64,000 nucleotides of DNA, taken from the NCBI RefSeq assembly GCF_018860385.1, contig NZ_JAHKPH010000003.1:1-64000 (forward strand), in the 5' to 3' direction. This document shows, in pieces, positions 1-8,445 of this stretch; the first letter of the stretch is position 1, and every line of letters begins with the position of its first letter. The notes under the pieces were generated by a model, which saw only the letters and a list, made by a program, of their open reading frames with translations, ran no database searches and was not told the origin of the DNA. The stretch is from Reinekea forsetii (lineage in GTDB: Bacteria > Pseudomonadota > Gammaproteobacteria > Pseudomonadales > Natronospirillaceae). Made by a program: the position numbers and the translations under genes.

Positions 1-54
1 GCGCATGGACGCGCGAACAGCGACCCGCGTAGGTGATGCCCGCCTCCGAAGCGA
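1..54. repeat. Partial copy of a structured intergenic repeat
   Basis: These 54 bases recur at 223-276 with a single difference (C at 10, T at 232). The copy is cut by the window edge, so its left half is not visible. It carries the same small hairpin at its start (GCGCATGG followed by ACGCGC) and the same CCGCCTCCGAAG end. No reading frame of use spans it. A dispersed non-coding repeat is the simplest reading; the copy number elsewhere is unknown. Confidence 0.7.
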
Positions 55-165
55 ATTGTTGCCACTGTTTTGAGCTGCAAGCTACGGGCTGCGAGTAAAG
101 TCAAAACATATAACGAATCGTGCCTTCCTTTTATGTCGAACGCTCTGACTTAGCAGGAAGCTAGC

Positions 166-276
166 TTTGGAGGTGGGTGTCACTGAAGCGGGCTTCTGAG
201 CTAGGGATGGCGAAGTTTAGCGGCGCATGGATGCGCGAACAGCGACCCGCGTAGGTGATGCCCGCCTCCGAAGCGA
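166..276. repeat. Full copy of the hairpin-type intergenic repeat
   Basis: The ends of this roughly 110-base unit form a long imperfect inverted repeat: 166-183 pairs with 255-272 over 18 positions, 14 of them identical. Most differences are transitions that still allow G-U pairs in RNA. Inside it, GCGCAT (223-228) and ATGCGC (231-236) form a second perfect small hairpin. Its right half matches window positions 1-54. The stretch 55-165 between the copies holds nothing I recognise, and 277-322 leads to the desaturase stop. It resembles REP/ERIC-like or small non-autonomous elements in size and structure, but I cannot assign it to a family. Confidence 0.65.
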
Positions 277-322
277 GTTATGGCAACCAAATAGAAACCT
301 GCCACTACAGCAGGTTTTGCTG

Positions 323-1390
323 TTAAGCGGATACCGTTGAAGGAAATGCGTGCCTAAAGATACGATACCAAACTTGACCAAATTGTTTTGAAAGCCTGCC
401 CGTATTATAGGTTTGTCCGTAGCGTTCGCAGATTTCTTTTACTTTCGGCGCCAGCTCCGCATAGCGATTCGCCGGGATTTCAGGAAATAAATGGTGCTCT
501 ATTTGATGGCTCAGATTACCACTTAAAATATGAAATAATTTACCACCAGAAATGTTACTCGAGCCTTGAATTTGACGTAAATACCAATGGCCATTGCGAG
601 TATCTTTAACCGCACTTTCAGGAAATACTTGGGCTTTATCGGTAAAATGACCGCAAAAAATAATCGTAAAAGTCCATAAACTTCTAATGATATTAGCGAC
701 CGCATTGCCTGCAAGCACTGTTAAGAATAATGGACCCGCCAGCAACGGAAAAACGACGTAGTCTTTTAAGACTTGCCATTTCATTTTTTTCCATTCTTCT
801 TGGTTATTATCACGCAGTGATTGAAACAAAGTCTTGCCTGGTGTTTTCTCAAATTTCACATTTTGTAAAGCCACGCCCCATTCAAAAACAAACGCAAAGA
901 AAAAGGTATAAATAGGTTGTAATAAAAACCAAGGGTTCCACTTTTGCTCCGCAAAGACCCGAATAAACCCGTAGCCGATATCTTCATCATGGCCTTCAAT
1001 GTTGGTATAGGTATGGTGCTTATAATTGTGAGTTTCACGCCAGTTATCACTGGTGCCAATAATATCCCATTCATATTTCTTGCCCTCAAAAGTAGGGTCG
1101 CCCATAAAATCGAACTGGCCATGAATAACGTTATGACCTAACTCCATGTTATCGAGAATTTTTGATAACGCTAAAAATGCGACACCAAAAAACCAAACAT
1201 AAGGAATGAAACTTAAAAACAACAAACCACGTCCTAAGACGCCAGTATAACGGACAGCTCGATGAATGTTTCGAATGTAACGAGCGTCTTTTTCGCCAAT
1301 TTTTTTCTTAACATCAAGCTTCAGCGCATCAATTTCAGCACCAAAAGCTTCCGTTTCTGCATCAGAGAGCTTTTTATAATATTCAGACAT
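323..1390 (-). CDS. Fatty acid desaturase (DesB-like, acyl-CoA or acyl-lipid)
   Basis: A 355-residue membrane di-iron desaturase that would insert a double bond into acyl chains under aerobic conditions. The three histidine boxes of the family are present: HNVIH near residue 87, HNYKHH near 121 and HQIEHH near 297. Hydrophobic segments flank them, as expected for an inner-membrane enzyme. Its start codon shares one base (TAATG) with the stop of the reductase gene upstream, so the two are co-transcribed and the reductase is the likely electron donor. A FabR/DesT-type repressor is divergent from the pair. The layout matches the Pseudomonas aeruginosa desC-desB/desT locus, where the enzyme is an acyl-CoA delta-9 desaturase. 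That exact regiospecificity is an inference here. Confidence 0.9.
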   Translation of the reverse strand: MSEYYKKLSDAETEAFGAEIDALKLDVKKKIGEKDARYIRNIHRAVRYTGVLGRGLLFLSFIPYVWFFGVAFLALSKILDNMELGHNVIHGQFDFMGDPTFEGKKYEWDIIGTSDNWRETHNYKHHTYTNIEGHDEDIGYGFIRVFAEQKWNPWFLLQPIYTFFFAFVFEWGVALQNVKFEKTPGKTLFQSLRDNNQEEWKKMKWQVLKDYVVFPLLAGPLFLTVLAGNAVANIIRSLWTFTIIFCGHFTDKAQVFPESAVKDTRNGHWYLRQIQGSSNISGGKLFHILSGNLSHQIEHHLFPEIPANRYAELAPKVKEICERYGQTYNTGRLSKQFGQVWYRIFRHAFPSTVSA

Positions 1391-2472
1391 TATAGTTCCA
1401 ACGTGATATCACTGATTGCAGCGTGCATACAAGGTTTAAACATTGCGTCGTCTTCAGCGTGCACTCGTTTATCTTGTTGATCTTGCACCAATCCACTGAC
1501 CTTTTTACAAGTGCAGGTATTACAAGTGCCCCGGCGGCATCCGCTAGCAATTGAAACGCCAGCTTGCTCTAAGCCGTGCAAAATGTTCATACCACTGGGA
1601 ATAGACACACTGCGGCGCTGCTTAGTTAAATTAACTTGAATAGGCGCACCTGCAGAAGCAGTAGCAAAGGCCGGTGTAAAGGATTCAAACGAAAAACTAT
1701 TCACCCAAGGCTGAAAACGATCTCGCAATTGGTTTACAAAACCTTCATTTCCACAAGCAAACGCCTCGACATTCGGCAAGCGCTTCTTTAAATCTTCAAA
1801 CCACTGAGCCGATTCCGCAATTAACTTAGGCGTACCGTCTTCATTTCGTTCAATAAACTCTGTTTCAATAACGTGCAATCGGAACCAGTCGTTCTTTTTC
1901 GCAATTTTCTTTAAGCGTTTTATAAAAGCCAAATCTTTTTCAGACTTACCCCAATACATCAACTCAACCGGGTGGTTACGCATGCTGGTTGACCACGCTT
2001 CTAGCATACTAATGATCGGGGTAATTCCGATGCCTCCGGCTAAAAACAAGGCTGGTTTCTCTTCAAAATGAGCCATAGAAACTTCGCCATAGACATCACC
2101 TAAAGTAATCACCAACCCTTTCTTAGCGTAATTATTCAAGTAATTACTCACTTTGCCTTGGCTGACTTGCCGAGCGGTAATTCGAAATCGCCGCCCTTTC
2201 ACGCGCGAAACCGAATAGCTTCGATTTAAGCGCCTGCCGTCGACTTCGACACCAATATTAATGTGCTGACCGGGTTGAATACCCTCGAAATTTGCGTTTG
2301 GCTTAAGCCATAAAGACACGGAGTCAGATGATTCTTGAACAACCTTGACGACTTTCGCCATGGCTTGATCTCGCCTTGAAATTAACCCAAACTCTTGACA
2401 CCAAAAATCATAAACCTTTGCCGGCAAAACCATGTTTCTTGCCGCGCGTAACCAACTTACTGCAATACTCAT
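1390..2472 (-). CDS. Ferredoxin-type NAD(P)H oxidoreductase partner of the desaturase
   Basis: A 360-residue three-domain electron transfer protein. An FAD-binding barrel contains the RSYS flavin motif near residue 85. An NAD(P)-binding domain contains GGIGITPI near residue 147. A C-terminal plant-type [2Fe-2S] domain has the cysteine cluster CRRGTCNTC and a distal Cys (KPCMH) near the end. It should pass electrons from NAD(P)H through FAD and the iron-sulfur cluster to the desaturase encoded immediately downstream, whose ATG overlaps this stop by one base. In Pseudomonas the equivalent gene is desC. The start has only a weak ribosome-binding site. The region between it and the divergent repressor gene carries the likely operator. 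Confidence 0.88.
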   Translation of the reverse strand: MSIAVSWLRAARNMVLPAKVYDFWCQEFGLISRRDQAMAKVVKVVQESSDSVSLWLKPNANFEGIQPGQHINIGVEVDGRRLNRSYSVSRVKGRRFRITARQVSQGKVSNYLNNYAKKGLVITLGDVYGEVSMAHFEEKPALFLAGGIGITPIISMLEAWSTSMRNHPVELMYWGKSEKDLAFIKRLKKIAKKNDWFRLHVIETEFIERNEDGTPKLIAESAQWFEDLKKRLPNVEAFACGNEGFVNQLRDRFQPWVNSFSFESFTPAFATASAGAPIQVNLTKQRRSVSIPSGMNILHGLEQAGVSIASGCRRGTCNTCTCKKVSGLVQDQQDKRVHAEDDAMFKPCMHAAISDITLEL

Positions 2473-2522
2473 ATATTTCTACTACCAATTTAACCATTCA
2501 GCCAGTATAGCCTTTTATATAC

Positions 2523-2551
2523 AGTTGTCTATTAATCTATTGAAGACAGCT
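2523..2551. promoter_or_regulatory. Candidate operator between desaturase operon and TetR gene
   Basis: Arms AGTTGTCT (2523-2530) and AGACAGCT (2544-2551) form an 8-bp inverted repeat with one mismatch, about 21 bases between arm centres. It lies between the divergent reductase gene and the GTG start of the FabR/DesT-like gene. Autoregulation and control of the desaturase operon from one site is the family norm. The sequence does not match a FabR or DesT consensus that I can recall exactly, so this is only a candidate. Confidence 0.35.
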
Positions 2552-2602
2552 ATGACGATACAAGGTAGTATAGTAATCTCGTTTCGTCACCAAGGAATTT
2601 AC

Positions 2603-3256
2603 GTGAACATCGTTCAATCGCAAGAAAAGCGCACAGCGGGCCGAAAAGCAACCATCACTCGAGATGATATCATTGCCGCAGCCATGCGATTGGTCGGCCC
2701 TAACCGAAGCGTTTCTTCGTTGAGTTTACGTGAAATAACCCGTGAAGCCGGTATAGCGCCTAATAGCTTTTATCGACACTTCGACAATACCGAAGCACTC
2801 GCCATTAGTGCGATTGAACTTGCCGGCTCAACATTAAGAACTTTAATCAAAGAAGCTCGCTTTAGAACTTCAGAGATGAATAAAGGCATCGTCCGTATGT
2901 CGGTTGAAACCTTCATTCACCAATTATATGCCGACGGGCAATACCTGCCATTGCTATTAAGAGAAGGTATCGTTGGCTCAGATCGCTTCAAGAAAGCCGT
3001 TCGAAAACAATTAGCCTATTTCGAACAAGAATTGGCCGATGACTTGCAAGCCATTGCCTTAAAAACAGGAAAAGTACCCCACCGCCCAGATTTAGTCGCA
3101 ACAGCCATTACTCGCTTAGTGTTTTCCATGGGTGCAGATGCACTCGATACTTCCGTAGAACACCATCAAACTTTAATCGATGACATGGTTACTACTATCA
3201 AAATAATAATCACAGGCGCGCATGTTATTGAACATAACAAAGAGCTACTAAAGTAA
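2603..3256 (+). CDS. TetR-family fatty-acid regulator, FabR/DesT type
   Basis: An N-terminal helix-turn-helix carries the stretch LSLREITREAGIAPNSFYRH, which is very close to FabR and DesT. The rest is an all-helical ligand domain. These repressors sense the saturated to unsaturated acyl-CoA or acyl-ACP balance and control desaturase or fabA/fabB genes. I place the start at GTG 2603, because AAGGA ends six bases before it and the resulting 217 residues match the family. An in-frame ATG at 2432 would add 57 residues, overlap the divergent reductase gene and lacks support. The 3' end overlaps the convergent TSUP gene by nine bases. Likely target: the adjacent desaturase operon. Confidence 0.85.
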   Translation: MNIVQSQEKRTAGRKATITRDDIIAAAMRLVGPNRSVSSLSLREITREAGIAPNSFYRHFDNTEALAISAIELAGSTLRTLIKEARFRTSEMNKGIVRMSVETFIHQLYADGQYLPLLLREGIVGSDRFKKAVRKQLAYFEQELADDLQAIALKTGKVPHRPDLVATAITRLVFSMGADALDTSVEHHQTLIDDMVTTIKIIITGAHVIEHNKELLK

Positions 3257-4003
3257 ACTTACGATTTGCTTGATCGACATAGCCAAACACATAACGATGA
3301 CTAAAGGGCGAATTAATTTCGCCCCGCCCCAATAGATACTGTGGGCTCCAACGAATGCACCCAGCAGTTGTCCTACCATCATTACAAACCCTAACGTCCA
3401 CATAACTTGCCCGCCAAAGGCAAAAACCACCAGAGAAGCAATGTTGGAAGTGAAATTTAACGGCTTAGCCATGACGGTGGCATCGATAAGATTTTTACCC
3501 CGCAAGATCACACTACTGGCCGCAAAAAAGGACCCCGTTCCCGGTCCAAAGAAACCATCATAAAACCCAATAGCGGGAACAGCGGTGTTTTTCCATTTTT
3601 GGTGTGAAATTTTTGGTGTTTTCTCAACGGCCCCTAAATTCGGGTTCATTAAAAAATACAAGGCGACCAAAACCAGCAAAACAGGCACTGCCCAGTTGAG
3701 CCACTGAGTATCGATAAGTTGAATTAAAAGCGTTCCAAGCATGGCACCTAAGCCACTCATTAACATTAATGGCCACAAACTCGCTGTACTTAGCTTTCGC
3801 TTACTTATTAATGTAATGGTTGCCGTGAACGTGCCAATAAATCCTTGGCATTTATTGGTAGCCAAGGCCGATACTGGTGATATACCAGTCATCATTAATG
3901 CTGGAAGCACTATAAGCCCTCCGCCTCCGGCTAAGGTGTCTACCCAACCAGCGATGGCTGCAACAGCAAACAACAAAACGATCAACTCAATGCTAATGTC
4001 CAA
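3248..4003 (-). CDS. TSUP-family membrane transporter (TauE/SafE type)
   Basis: A 251-residue integral membrane protein with about eight hydrophobic segments and the N-terminal GWVDTLAGGGGLIVLPAL-type signature of the TSUP family, repeated in weaker form in the second half (FYDGFFGPGTGSFF). Members export sulfite, sulfoacetate and other small organic anions. The substrate cannot be told from sequence. It is convergent with and overlaps the TetR gene by nine bases, so there may be transcriptional interference but no evidence of functional linkage. No adjacent sulfur-metabolism genes are visible. Confidence 0.85.
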   Translation of the reverse strand: MDISIELIVLLFAVAAIAGWVDTLAGGGGLIVLPALMMTGISPVSALATNKCQGFIGTFTATITLISKRKLSTASLWPLMLMSGLGAMLGTLLIQLIDTQWLNWAVPVLLVLVALYFLMNPNLGAVEKTPKISHQKWKNTAVPAIGFYDGFFGPGTGSFFAASSVILRGKNLIDATVMAKPLNFTSNIASLVVFAFGGQVMWTLGFVMMVGQLLGAFVGAHSIYWGGAKLIRPLVIVMCLAMSIKQIVSLL

Positions 4004-4067
4004 CGGCAGGCCTTACTAAAAATTAATAAAGGCGCCATAGTCTATAGTTTTCGCATTGGCGTCAATT

Positions 4068-5864
4068 TTATTGTTCCGCTAAGGACGGCATAAGCCCAAC
4101 GGCCGTTAGATGGGTCCAAACTTCGGTTTGCTGAGCTTTATTTTTTAAATTGGCTACTACAATACGATAACGCGCATCGGCCATAGAATAATTTAAACTC
4201 AACGTCACTGGATTTTGATTAATGCGCTGAAAAGCTTCAAACCAAAGTACTTCAGGTGACCGTAAGCGAGAAAGTATTTGCAAATTAGATTCGGCTCGAT
4301 CAACTTCAACGCTGAATTTATTTATCGGAGCACCTAGAACGAACTGATAAATATCCCCGTTCAAACGAGTTAAAACAGTCAGTGATTTTGCGGAAAAATT
4401 TTCCGAGGTAAACATGGCACGCCAATTATCTAGCTGCGCTTGATGATGGAAACCAGAAAAATTCAACCAAGCTTCTTGCCGTGTTTCATCCCAAACCATG
4501 GATTTCATGGTGGGCAATTCCATCGTTTCATCACTGGCCATGATTCGTTTAAAAAAGGTTTCATTGAGCAACGCTGTTAAAGCCGATTTTGTGAGAGGAC
4601 CAACTTGAACATAGCCCTCAATGGTTTCTGGCTTGGTCTCCATCGATGATTGCTGCTCTATTATGGGCGCACTCATTTCAATTGAGGTGTTAGGCAGACT
4701 GTTCAACGCTTGTACATCGACTACCACTGGCTCGGCACTGTTTAACTGCTCAACATTGATATTTTCGATTCCTTCGCCGGTCGCAGGCAAAGAATTCATT
4801 CGCGCTATTTCCTCTGCCGTGTAAGTGACTTCGGGCTCTAATAAAGCTGGATCTAGTGCAATGGTGGGGTTTTCGACACGCTCACCGCCGTCTCCGATCA
4901 CTTTACGCAGCCTTGCACTTATGCCATTTTTTTTCAATTCATGACGCCAATACCGCAGTTCTGGCAACTCATTAATTTCGCCTAGGAATAATGCCACCGA
5001 GCCATATTCATCAATTTGGGCTAAAAATACCGGTAACGGATTTTTTTGATAGGCACGCGAATTAAAGAACTGGCGTAAACCACGATATTCCATGGCTCTA
5101 ACGGCTTGCTCGATATGTTTAAATTCACCCAGTTGAAGCGTATAAGGGCCTGCTGGATAACACTTGCAGAGCTCAGCAAATTCAATAATAGGCGGCAATG
5201 ATTCGCTCATATTACCAGGCACATATTGAGGTACCCTAGTATCTATTGTTGTACTCGGATTCGTTAACTCTTGAGCTTCTTTTTGCTCTGCTTCAAAAAC
5301 TTGTTGTTGTTCCACCGCCTCTAAAGGCACAATATTATTGCCACCAAAATTGAGTCGTAAACCGTAGCGCCAACGCAACGAGCCTGGCATTTCACTTGAA
5401 GGCCAACCTTGATAACCGCCTTCAGCAAAAGCTCTAAAATGAGTAAAAACAGGGACGCTCATCCCAGCATCTAATCGGTAGCCCATCTCAAACTGATCTA
5501 TAACTGCGCCTCCAGGCGTAGCCACATCGACACCTGAAAATAAAGCTCCCGCTAACATTTGAACGCGGAACCCTTTATCGCCCCATTGCTTTAAACCGGC
5601 CACTTCATATTGCAGAAAGTTATCTTGGTTCAGCTCGCCAAAACTCTCAGTTTCGTAGCTAATATCGCTAAAGTAGCGTGCACCGAAGTCTACGCCTAAA
5701 CCTTGATCGGAAATAATTTGTACGTGAGACCCCGCTCCCCAAGCATTCACCAGTGGAGAGCTAGAGAAGCTCCCGTCTAGGCCAAACTCGGTCGCCCCGG
5801 CCGAAACGCAGAGTATCCCACCTAAAAATATTGTATTAATCGTACGCAACAATGATTGAGTCAT
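4068..5864 (-). CDS. Secreted beta-barrel protein with SPOR-like C-terminal region
   Basis: A 598-residue protein with a clear signal peptide ending near ATEFG (about residue 25). Residues 26-175 alternate polar and hydrophobic residues, rich in Gly and aromatics and ending GLRLNFGG, as in small outer-membrane beta-barrels. A linker leads to a segment beginning YPAGPYTLQLGEFKHIEQA (about 238-340), which reads like a SPOR-type sulphated or peptidoglycan-binding repeat. After an acidic Pro/Glu-rich linker, two further alpha/beta stretches (about 420-500 and 505-598) have similar spacing. It probably links the outer membrane to the cell wall, but no family is recognised with certainty. It is monocistronic and flanked by unrelated genes. 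The signal peptide and barrel-like region are clear; the SPOR assignment is an inference. Confidence 0.6.
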   Translation of the reverse strand: MTQSLLRTINTIFLGGILCVSAGATEFGLDGSFSSSPLVNAWGAGSHVQIISDQGLGVDFGARYFSDISYETESFGELNQDNFLQYEVAGLKQWGDKGFRVQMLAGALFSGVDVATPGGAVIDQFEMGYRLDAGMSVPVFTHFRAFAEGGYQGWPSSEMPGSLRWRYGLRLNFGGNNIVPLEAVEQQQVFEAEQKEAQELTNPSTTIDTRVPQYVPGNMSESLPPIIEFAELCKCYPAGPYTLQLGEFKHIEQAVRAMEYRGLRQFFNSRAYQKNPLPVFLAQIDEYGSVALFLGEINELPELRYWRHELKKNGISARLRKVIGDGGERVENPTIALDPALLEPEVTYTAEEIARMNSLPATGEGIENINVEQLNSAEPVVVDVQALNSLPNTSIEMSAPIIEQQSSMETKPETIEGYVQVGPLTKSALTALLNETFFKRIMASDETMELPTMKSMVWDETRQEAWLNFSGFHHQAQLDNWRAMFTSENFSAKSLTVLTRLNGDIYQFVLGAPINKFSVEVDRAESNLQILSRLRSPEVLWFEAFQRINQNPVTLSLNYSMADARYRIVVANLKNKAQQTEVWTHLTAVGLMPSLAEQ

Positions 5865-5973
5865 AACAACCTATCCGATTCATCTCAATCAGGTTATCGC
5901 CCAAGCGAAGAAAACATTTAGCTATTTCGTTCATTGGTTTTAAAAAGATGGTTTCGAAAGGTAAATCTAGAAA

Positions 5974-5992
5974 GGCAGCTCGAATGGCTGCC
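5974..5992 (-). terminator. Possible weak terminator hairpin after the small orphan gene
   Basis: GGCAGC (5974-5979) and GCTGCC (5987-5992) form a six-base stem with a seven-base loop, 25 bases past the stop of the 56-residue gene. On the minus strand it is followed by TTTCT, only a short T-run, so termination strength would be modest. Confidence 0.35.
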
Positions 5993-6016
5993 CTACACTA
6001 TTAACAGATCTGAAGC

Positions 6017-6187
6017 TTAGTTATCACTAAGTACAGCGATACCCTCAATAGACAGTTGTTCTCTTACTTCCGGTATAGAAAGTTGTTTTAAGGCGTTTCG
6101 GTTTGATAAATTTCGAGACTTAGGCGCTTTCGCTACCACCTTAAAAAAAGCAGTAAAAGAGGGCCTGTCAGGGTCGGTTCGGCTCAT
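6017..6187 (-). CDS. Small hypothetical protein, 56 residues
   Basis: A basic, serine- and proline-containing protein that I do not recognise, starting MSRTDPDRPSFTAFFK. I choose ATG 6187 because AGGA sits seven bases upstream. The longer frame from 6229 adds 14 residues with no ribosome-binding site. It has no signal peptide or membrane segment and no clear cysteine or histidine motif. The good ribosome-binding site, the hairpin after the stop, and isolation by AT-rich spacers on both sides suggest a real independent gene. It could be a small regulator or stress peptide, but the sequence gives no direct evidence. Confidence 0.45.
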   Translation of the reverse strand: MSRTDPDRPSFTAFFKVVAKAPKSRNLSNRNALKQLSIPEVREQLSIEGIAVLSDN

Positions 6188-6528
6188 TATGTGATCCTTT
6201 AAAATATTCAATGTTAAATGTCGACTCAATACGAATTAAAAAGCACCGAGTCATTTTTACTGTATGACAGCTACATCCAAAAATCTGTACGTTTTTCATA
6301 CAAACATTGTTGCCTTAAATTCACTTATAGGTTTATTGATAAACATTAAACCCGATGAAATTAAGATATAGCGGCCTTACAGCGACATCCATAATAAGGA
6401 TTTAAATTAATAAAAACACTACACACTGCACACTTTTCGCCCAATTCTATAAATAGTTGTCAAAAATGTGATATTGGTTTGATTTTTAGTCGTTTTTCAG
6501 TGAATCGCGAGTTGAAAAAGCGGTTTGA
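6188..6528. other. AT-rich intergenic region between cheR and the small gene
   Basis: About 340 bases with no convincing gene on either strand. It should hold the promoter of the 56-residue gene on the minus strand and any terminator of cheV-cheR. I see AT-rich tracts and a TTGACA-like hexamer on the minus strand near 6460, but no -10 I trust. In Vibrio-type flagellar loci flgB begins at this point; here it is absent. Confidence 0.5.
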
Positions 6529-7353
6529 CTACTTCTTACGGTAGATTATTCCTGGGCGGCAGTGAACCATTTCATATAAATCGGACAGGCCATTTACGGC
6601 TTCTGAAGCCCCTACCATTAAGTACCCACCCGGATTTAAAATGCCGTGAATTCGAGTAAGAATGTCTTTTTTGAAGTCTGCTGTGAAGTAGATTAAAACA
6701 TTCCGGCAAAAAATCGCATCAAACTTCCCTAGCATGGCATAGCTGTCTTGAAGATTAAGTAATTTAAAATCAATCATACTTGCAATCTTAGCGTCAATTT
6801 TAAACTGCCCGTTTTCAATTTCTTTGAAGTGTTTTTTCAGGCGCATCGGATCTAGCCCGCGGCCCATCGCTAAACTGGCATATTCTCCAGCCTTGGCTTG
6901 TGCCAACGCGCTGGGTGAAATATCGGTAGCTATAATTTTCTCACCACCAGCCATCACACGATGCTTAGCTTTGTAATCATTAATGATCATCGAAATTGAA
7001 TAAGGCTCTTGCCCGGTAGAGCAAGCGGCAGACCAAATGCGAATAGGCTTTGCAGGTTTGCGCCCATAAAACTCAGGCAGCAGTATTTCTTCCAATATGC
7101 GATAAGGATGGTTGTCCCTAAACCATAAGGTTTCATTTGTCGTCATCGCGTCAATCACTTCGGTCCGAAGCTTTGCTTGACCAGGGCGATCTATGGTTTT
7201 TAAAAGTGCAAAGAGATTAGGTAATTCATGCTCCGCCATCAATTTGCGTAGGCGGCTAGAAACCAAATATTGCTTATTGGCTCCTAAATAAATTCCGCTG
7301 TATTTTTCTAAATAGGCACAAAATTCTTCATAGCCATCTGTCAAATCTGACAT
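6529..7353 (-). CDS. cheR: Chemotaxis protein methyltransferase CheR
   Basis: A 274-residue SAM-dependent methyltransferase that methylates glutamates on chemoreceptors, setting receptor sensitivity opposite CheB. Diagnostic motifs are WSAACSTGQEPYS near residue 105 (SAM site) and CRNVLIYF near 222. The N-terminal helical domain that contacts receptors occupies roughly residues 1-80. Length is close to E. coli CheR (286). It lies 49 bases downstream of cheV on the same strand, and the two are divergent from flgA-flgM-flgN, as in Vibrio and Pseudomonas. Unlike those loci, flgB does not follow. Confidence 0.95.
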   Translation of the reverse strand: MSDLTDGYEEFCAYLEKYSGIYLGANKQYLVSSRLRKLMAEHELPNLFALLKTIDRPGQAKLRTEVIDAMTTNETLWFRDNHPYRILEEILLPEFYGRKPAKPIRIWSAACSTGQEPYSISMIINDYKAKHRVMAGGEKIIATDISPSALAQAKAGEYASLAMGRGLDPMRLKKHFKEIENGQFKIDAKIASMIDFKLLNLQDSYAMLGKFDAIFCRNVLIYFTADFKKDILTRIHGILNPGGYLMVGASEAVNGLSDLYEMVHCRPGIIYRKK

Positions 7354-7402
7354 CGGTGGTTTAACTCTCTTTAGTAATCAATAAAGCCCAACTATAATTA
7401 GA

Positions 7403-8368
7403 CTAACTCTTTAATGCTTCTTCAACATCGACCGGCATTTCGCTGCCTAAGTTTGTCATTCTTTCTATCACCACCTGTGCAAGCATATCGGGCTGGAACT
7501 TCGCTAAGAAATCGTCGGCTCCTACCTTAGACACCATGGCTTTATTAAATACCCCACTCAACGATGTATGCAACACAATGTACATATCATTCAGTTGTGG
7601 GTTATTTCTTATCTCGGCCGTTAAGGTATAGCCGTCCATCTCTGGCATTTCAATATCTGAAATTAGTACAGGGTATTTGTCGGCGGGCCTTATACCCTGA
7701 TCGGCCAACTCTTTTAAATGATCCCAGGCGGCTTTACCGTCGTTAAAGGCAACCACAGAAAAACCAATTTTCTCCAGCGTTTTGGTGATTTGCTTTCGAG
7801 CGATCTTAGAATCGTCCGCGATCATAATTTCTAAATTAGGGGCTTGCTTAGCCACTTCATCGGTAATTAAATCTTCTGAAACCTCTTCATTCATCGGCGA
7901 GACTTCGGCCAGAATTTTTTCTACATCAATAATCTCAACCAATTGATCATTGTATTTTGTCACCGCGGTCAAATAATGTTCATGCCCAGTACCTTTTGGC
8001 GGCGGCTGAATATCTTCCCAGTTCATATTAATAATGCGCTCGACACCCGACACCAGGAAACCTTGAATTCGCACGTTGTACTCAGTAATAATCACAAAAT
8101 GCTCTTCAATATTACTTAACGGCGGATTTCCTGTTGCCAAACTCAAATCGAGAATCGGAATGGTGCCGCCACGTATATGAGCAACACCGCGCACAACAGA
8201 ACTACTTTTTGGTAGATGCGTCAGTTTTGGGCATTGCAGCACCTCTTTTACTTTAAATACGTTGATACCGTATATTTGCTCGCCTTCTAAACGAAACAGC
8301 AACAGCTCTAATCTGTTTTGGCCAACCAGCTGTGTGCGCTGGTCAACACTTTCCATTACTCCGGCCAT
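7403..8368 (-). CDS. cheV: Chemotaxis coupling protein CheV
   Basis: A 321-residue fusion of a CheW-like adaptor domain (about residues 15-160) and a receiver domain (about 180-305). The receiver keeps the acidic pair D185/D186 and the phospho-acceptor D238 in ISDIEMPEMDG. CheV couples receptors to CheA, and its phosphorylation by CheA is thought to aid adaptation. It is the first gene of a cheV-cheR unit, divergent from flgA across a 77-base spacer that also holds a sigma-54 promoter on the other strand. No promoter for cheV itself is clear to me. Confidence 0.95.
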   Translation of the reverse strand: MAGVMESVDQRTQLVGQNRLELLLFRLEGEQIYGINVFKVKEVLQCPKLTHLPKSSSVVRGVAHIRGGTIPILDLSLATGNPPLSNIEEHFVIITEYNVRIQGFLVSGVERIINMNWEDIQPPPKGTGHEHYLTAVTKYNDQLVEIIDVEKILAEVSPMNEEVSEDLITDEVAKQAPNLEIMIADDSKIARKQITKTLEKIGFSVVAFNDGKAAWDHLKELADQGIRPADKYPVLISDIEMPEMDGYTLTAEIRNNPQLNDMYIVLHTSLSGVFNKAMVSKVGADDFLAKFQPDMLAQVVIERMTNLGSEMPVDVEEALKS

Positions 8369-8386
8369 AATTTACTCCGCTTCAAA

Positions 8387-8403
8387 CAGGCACAGCATTT
8401 GCA
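8387..8403 (+). promoter_or_regulatory. Sigma-54 promoter for flgA
   Basis: AGGCAC-AGCAT-TTGCA fits the -24/-12 pattern (GGCAC at 8389-8393, N5, TTGCA at 8399-8403; consensus TGGCAC-N5-TTGCW). Transcription would begin near 8413-8415, about 30 bases before the flgA ATG at 8446. RpoN-dependent control, with a FlrC/FleQ-type activator, is usual for this flagellar class. Confidence 0.7.
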
Positions 8404-8445
8404 CATAACCATATAAATACTATTGCGCCAGAAAACTGACTTTAT

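Noticed and set aside
223-322. Integron attC-like site in the folded repeat near the left edge
   Set aside because: The paired ends lack the RYYYAAC/GTTRRRY core sites, and no integrase or cassette array is present.
3741-4019. Plus-strand open frame opposite the TSUP gene
   Set aside because: It mirrors a membrane-protein gene in another frame and has no ribosome-binding site or protein-like pattern; many similar shadow frames were left out.
8369-8445. Sigma-28 promoter for cheV on the minus strand
   Set aside because: TAAAGT is present but the spacing to a GC-rich -10 is about eight bases, not eleven.
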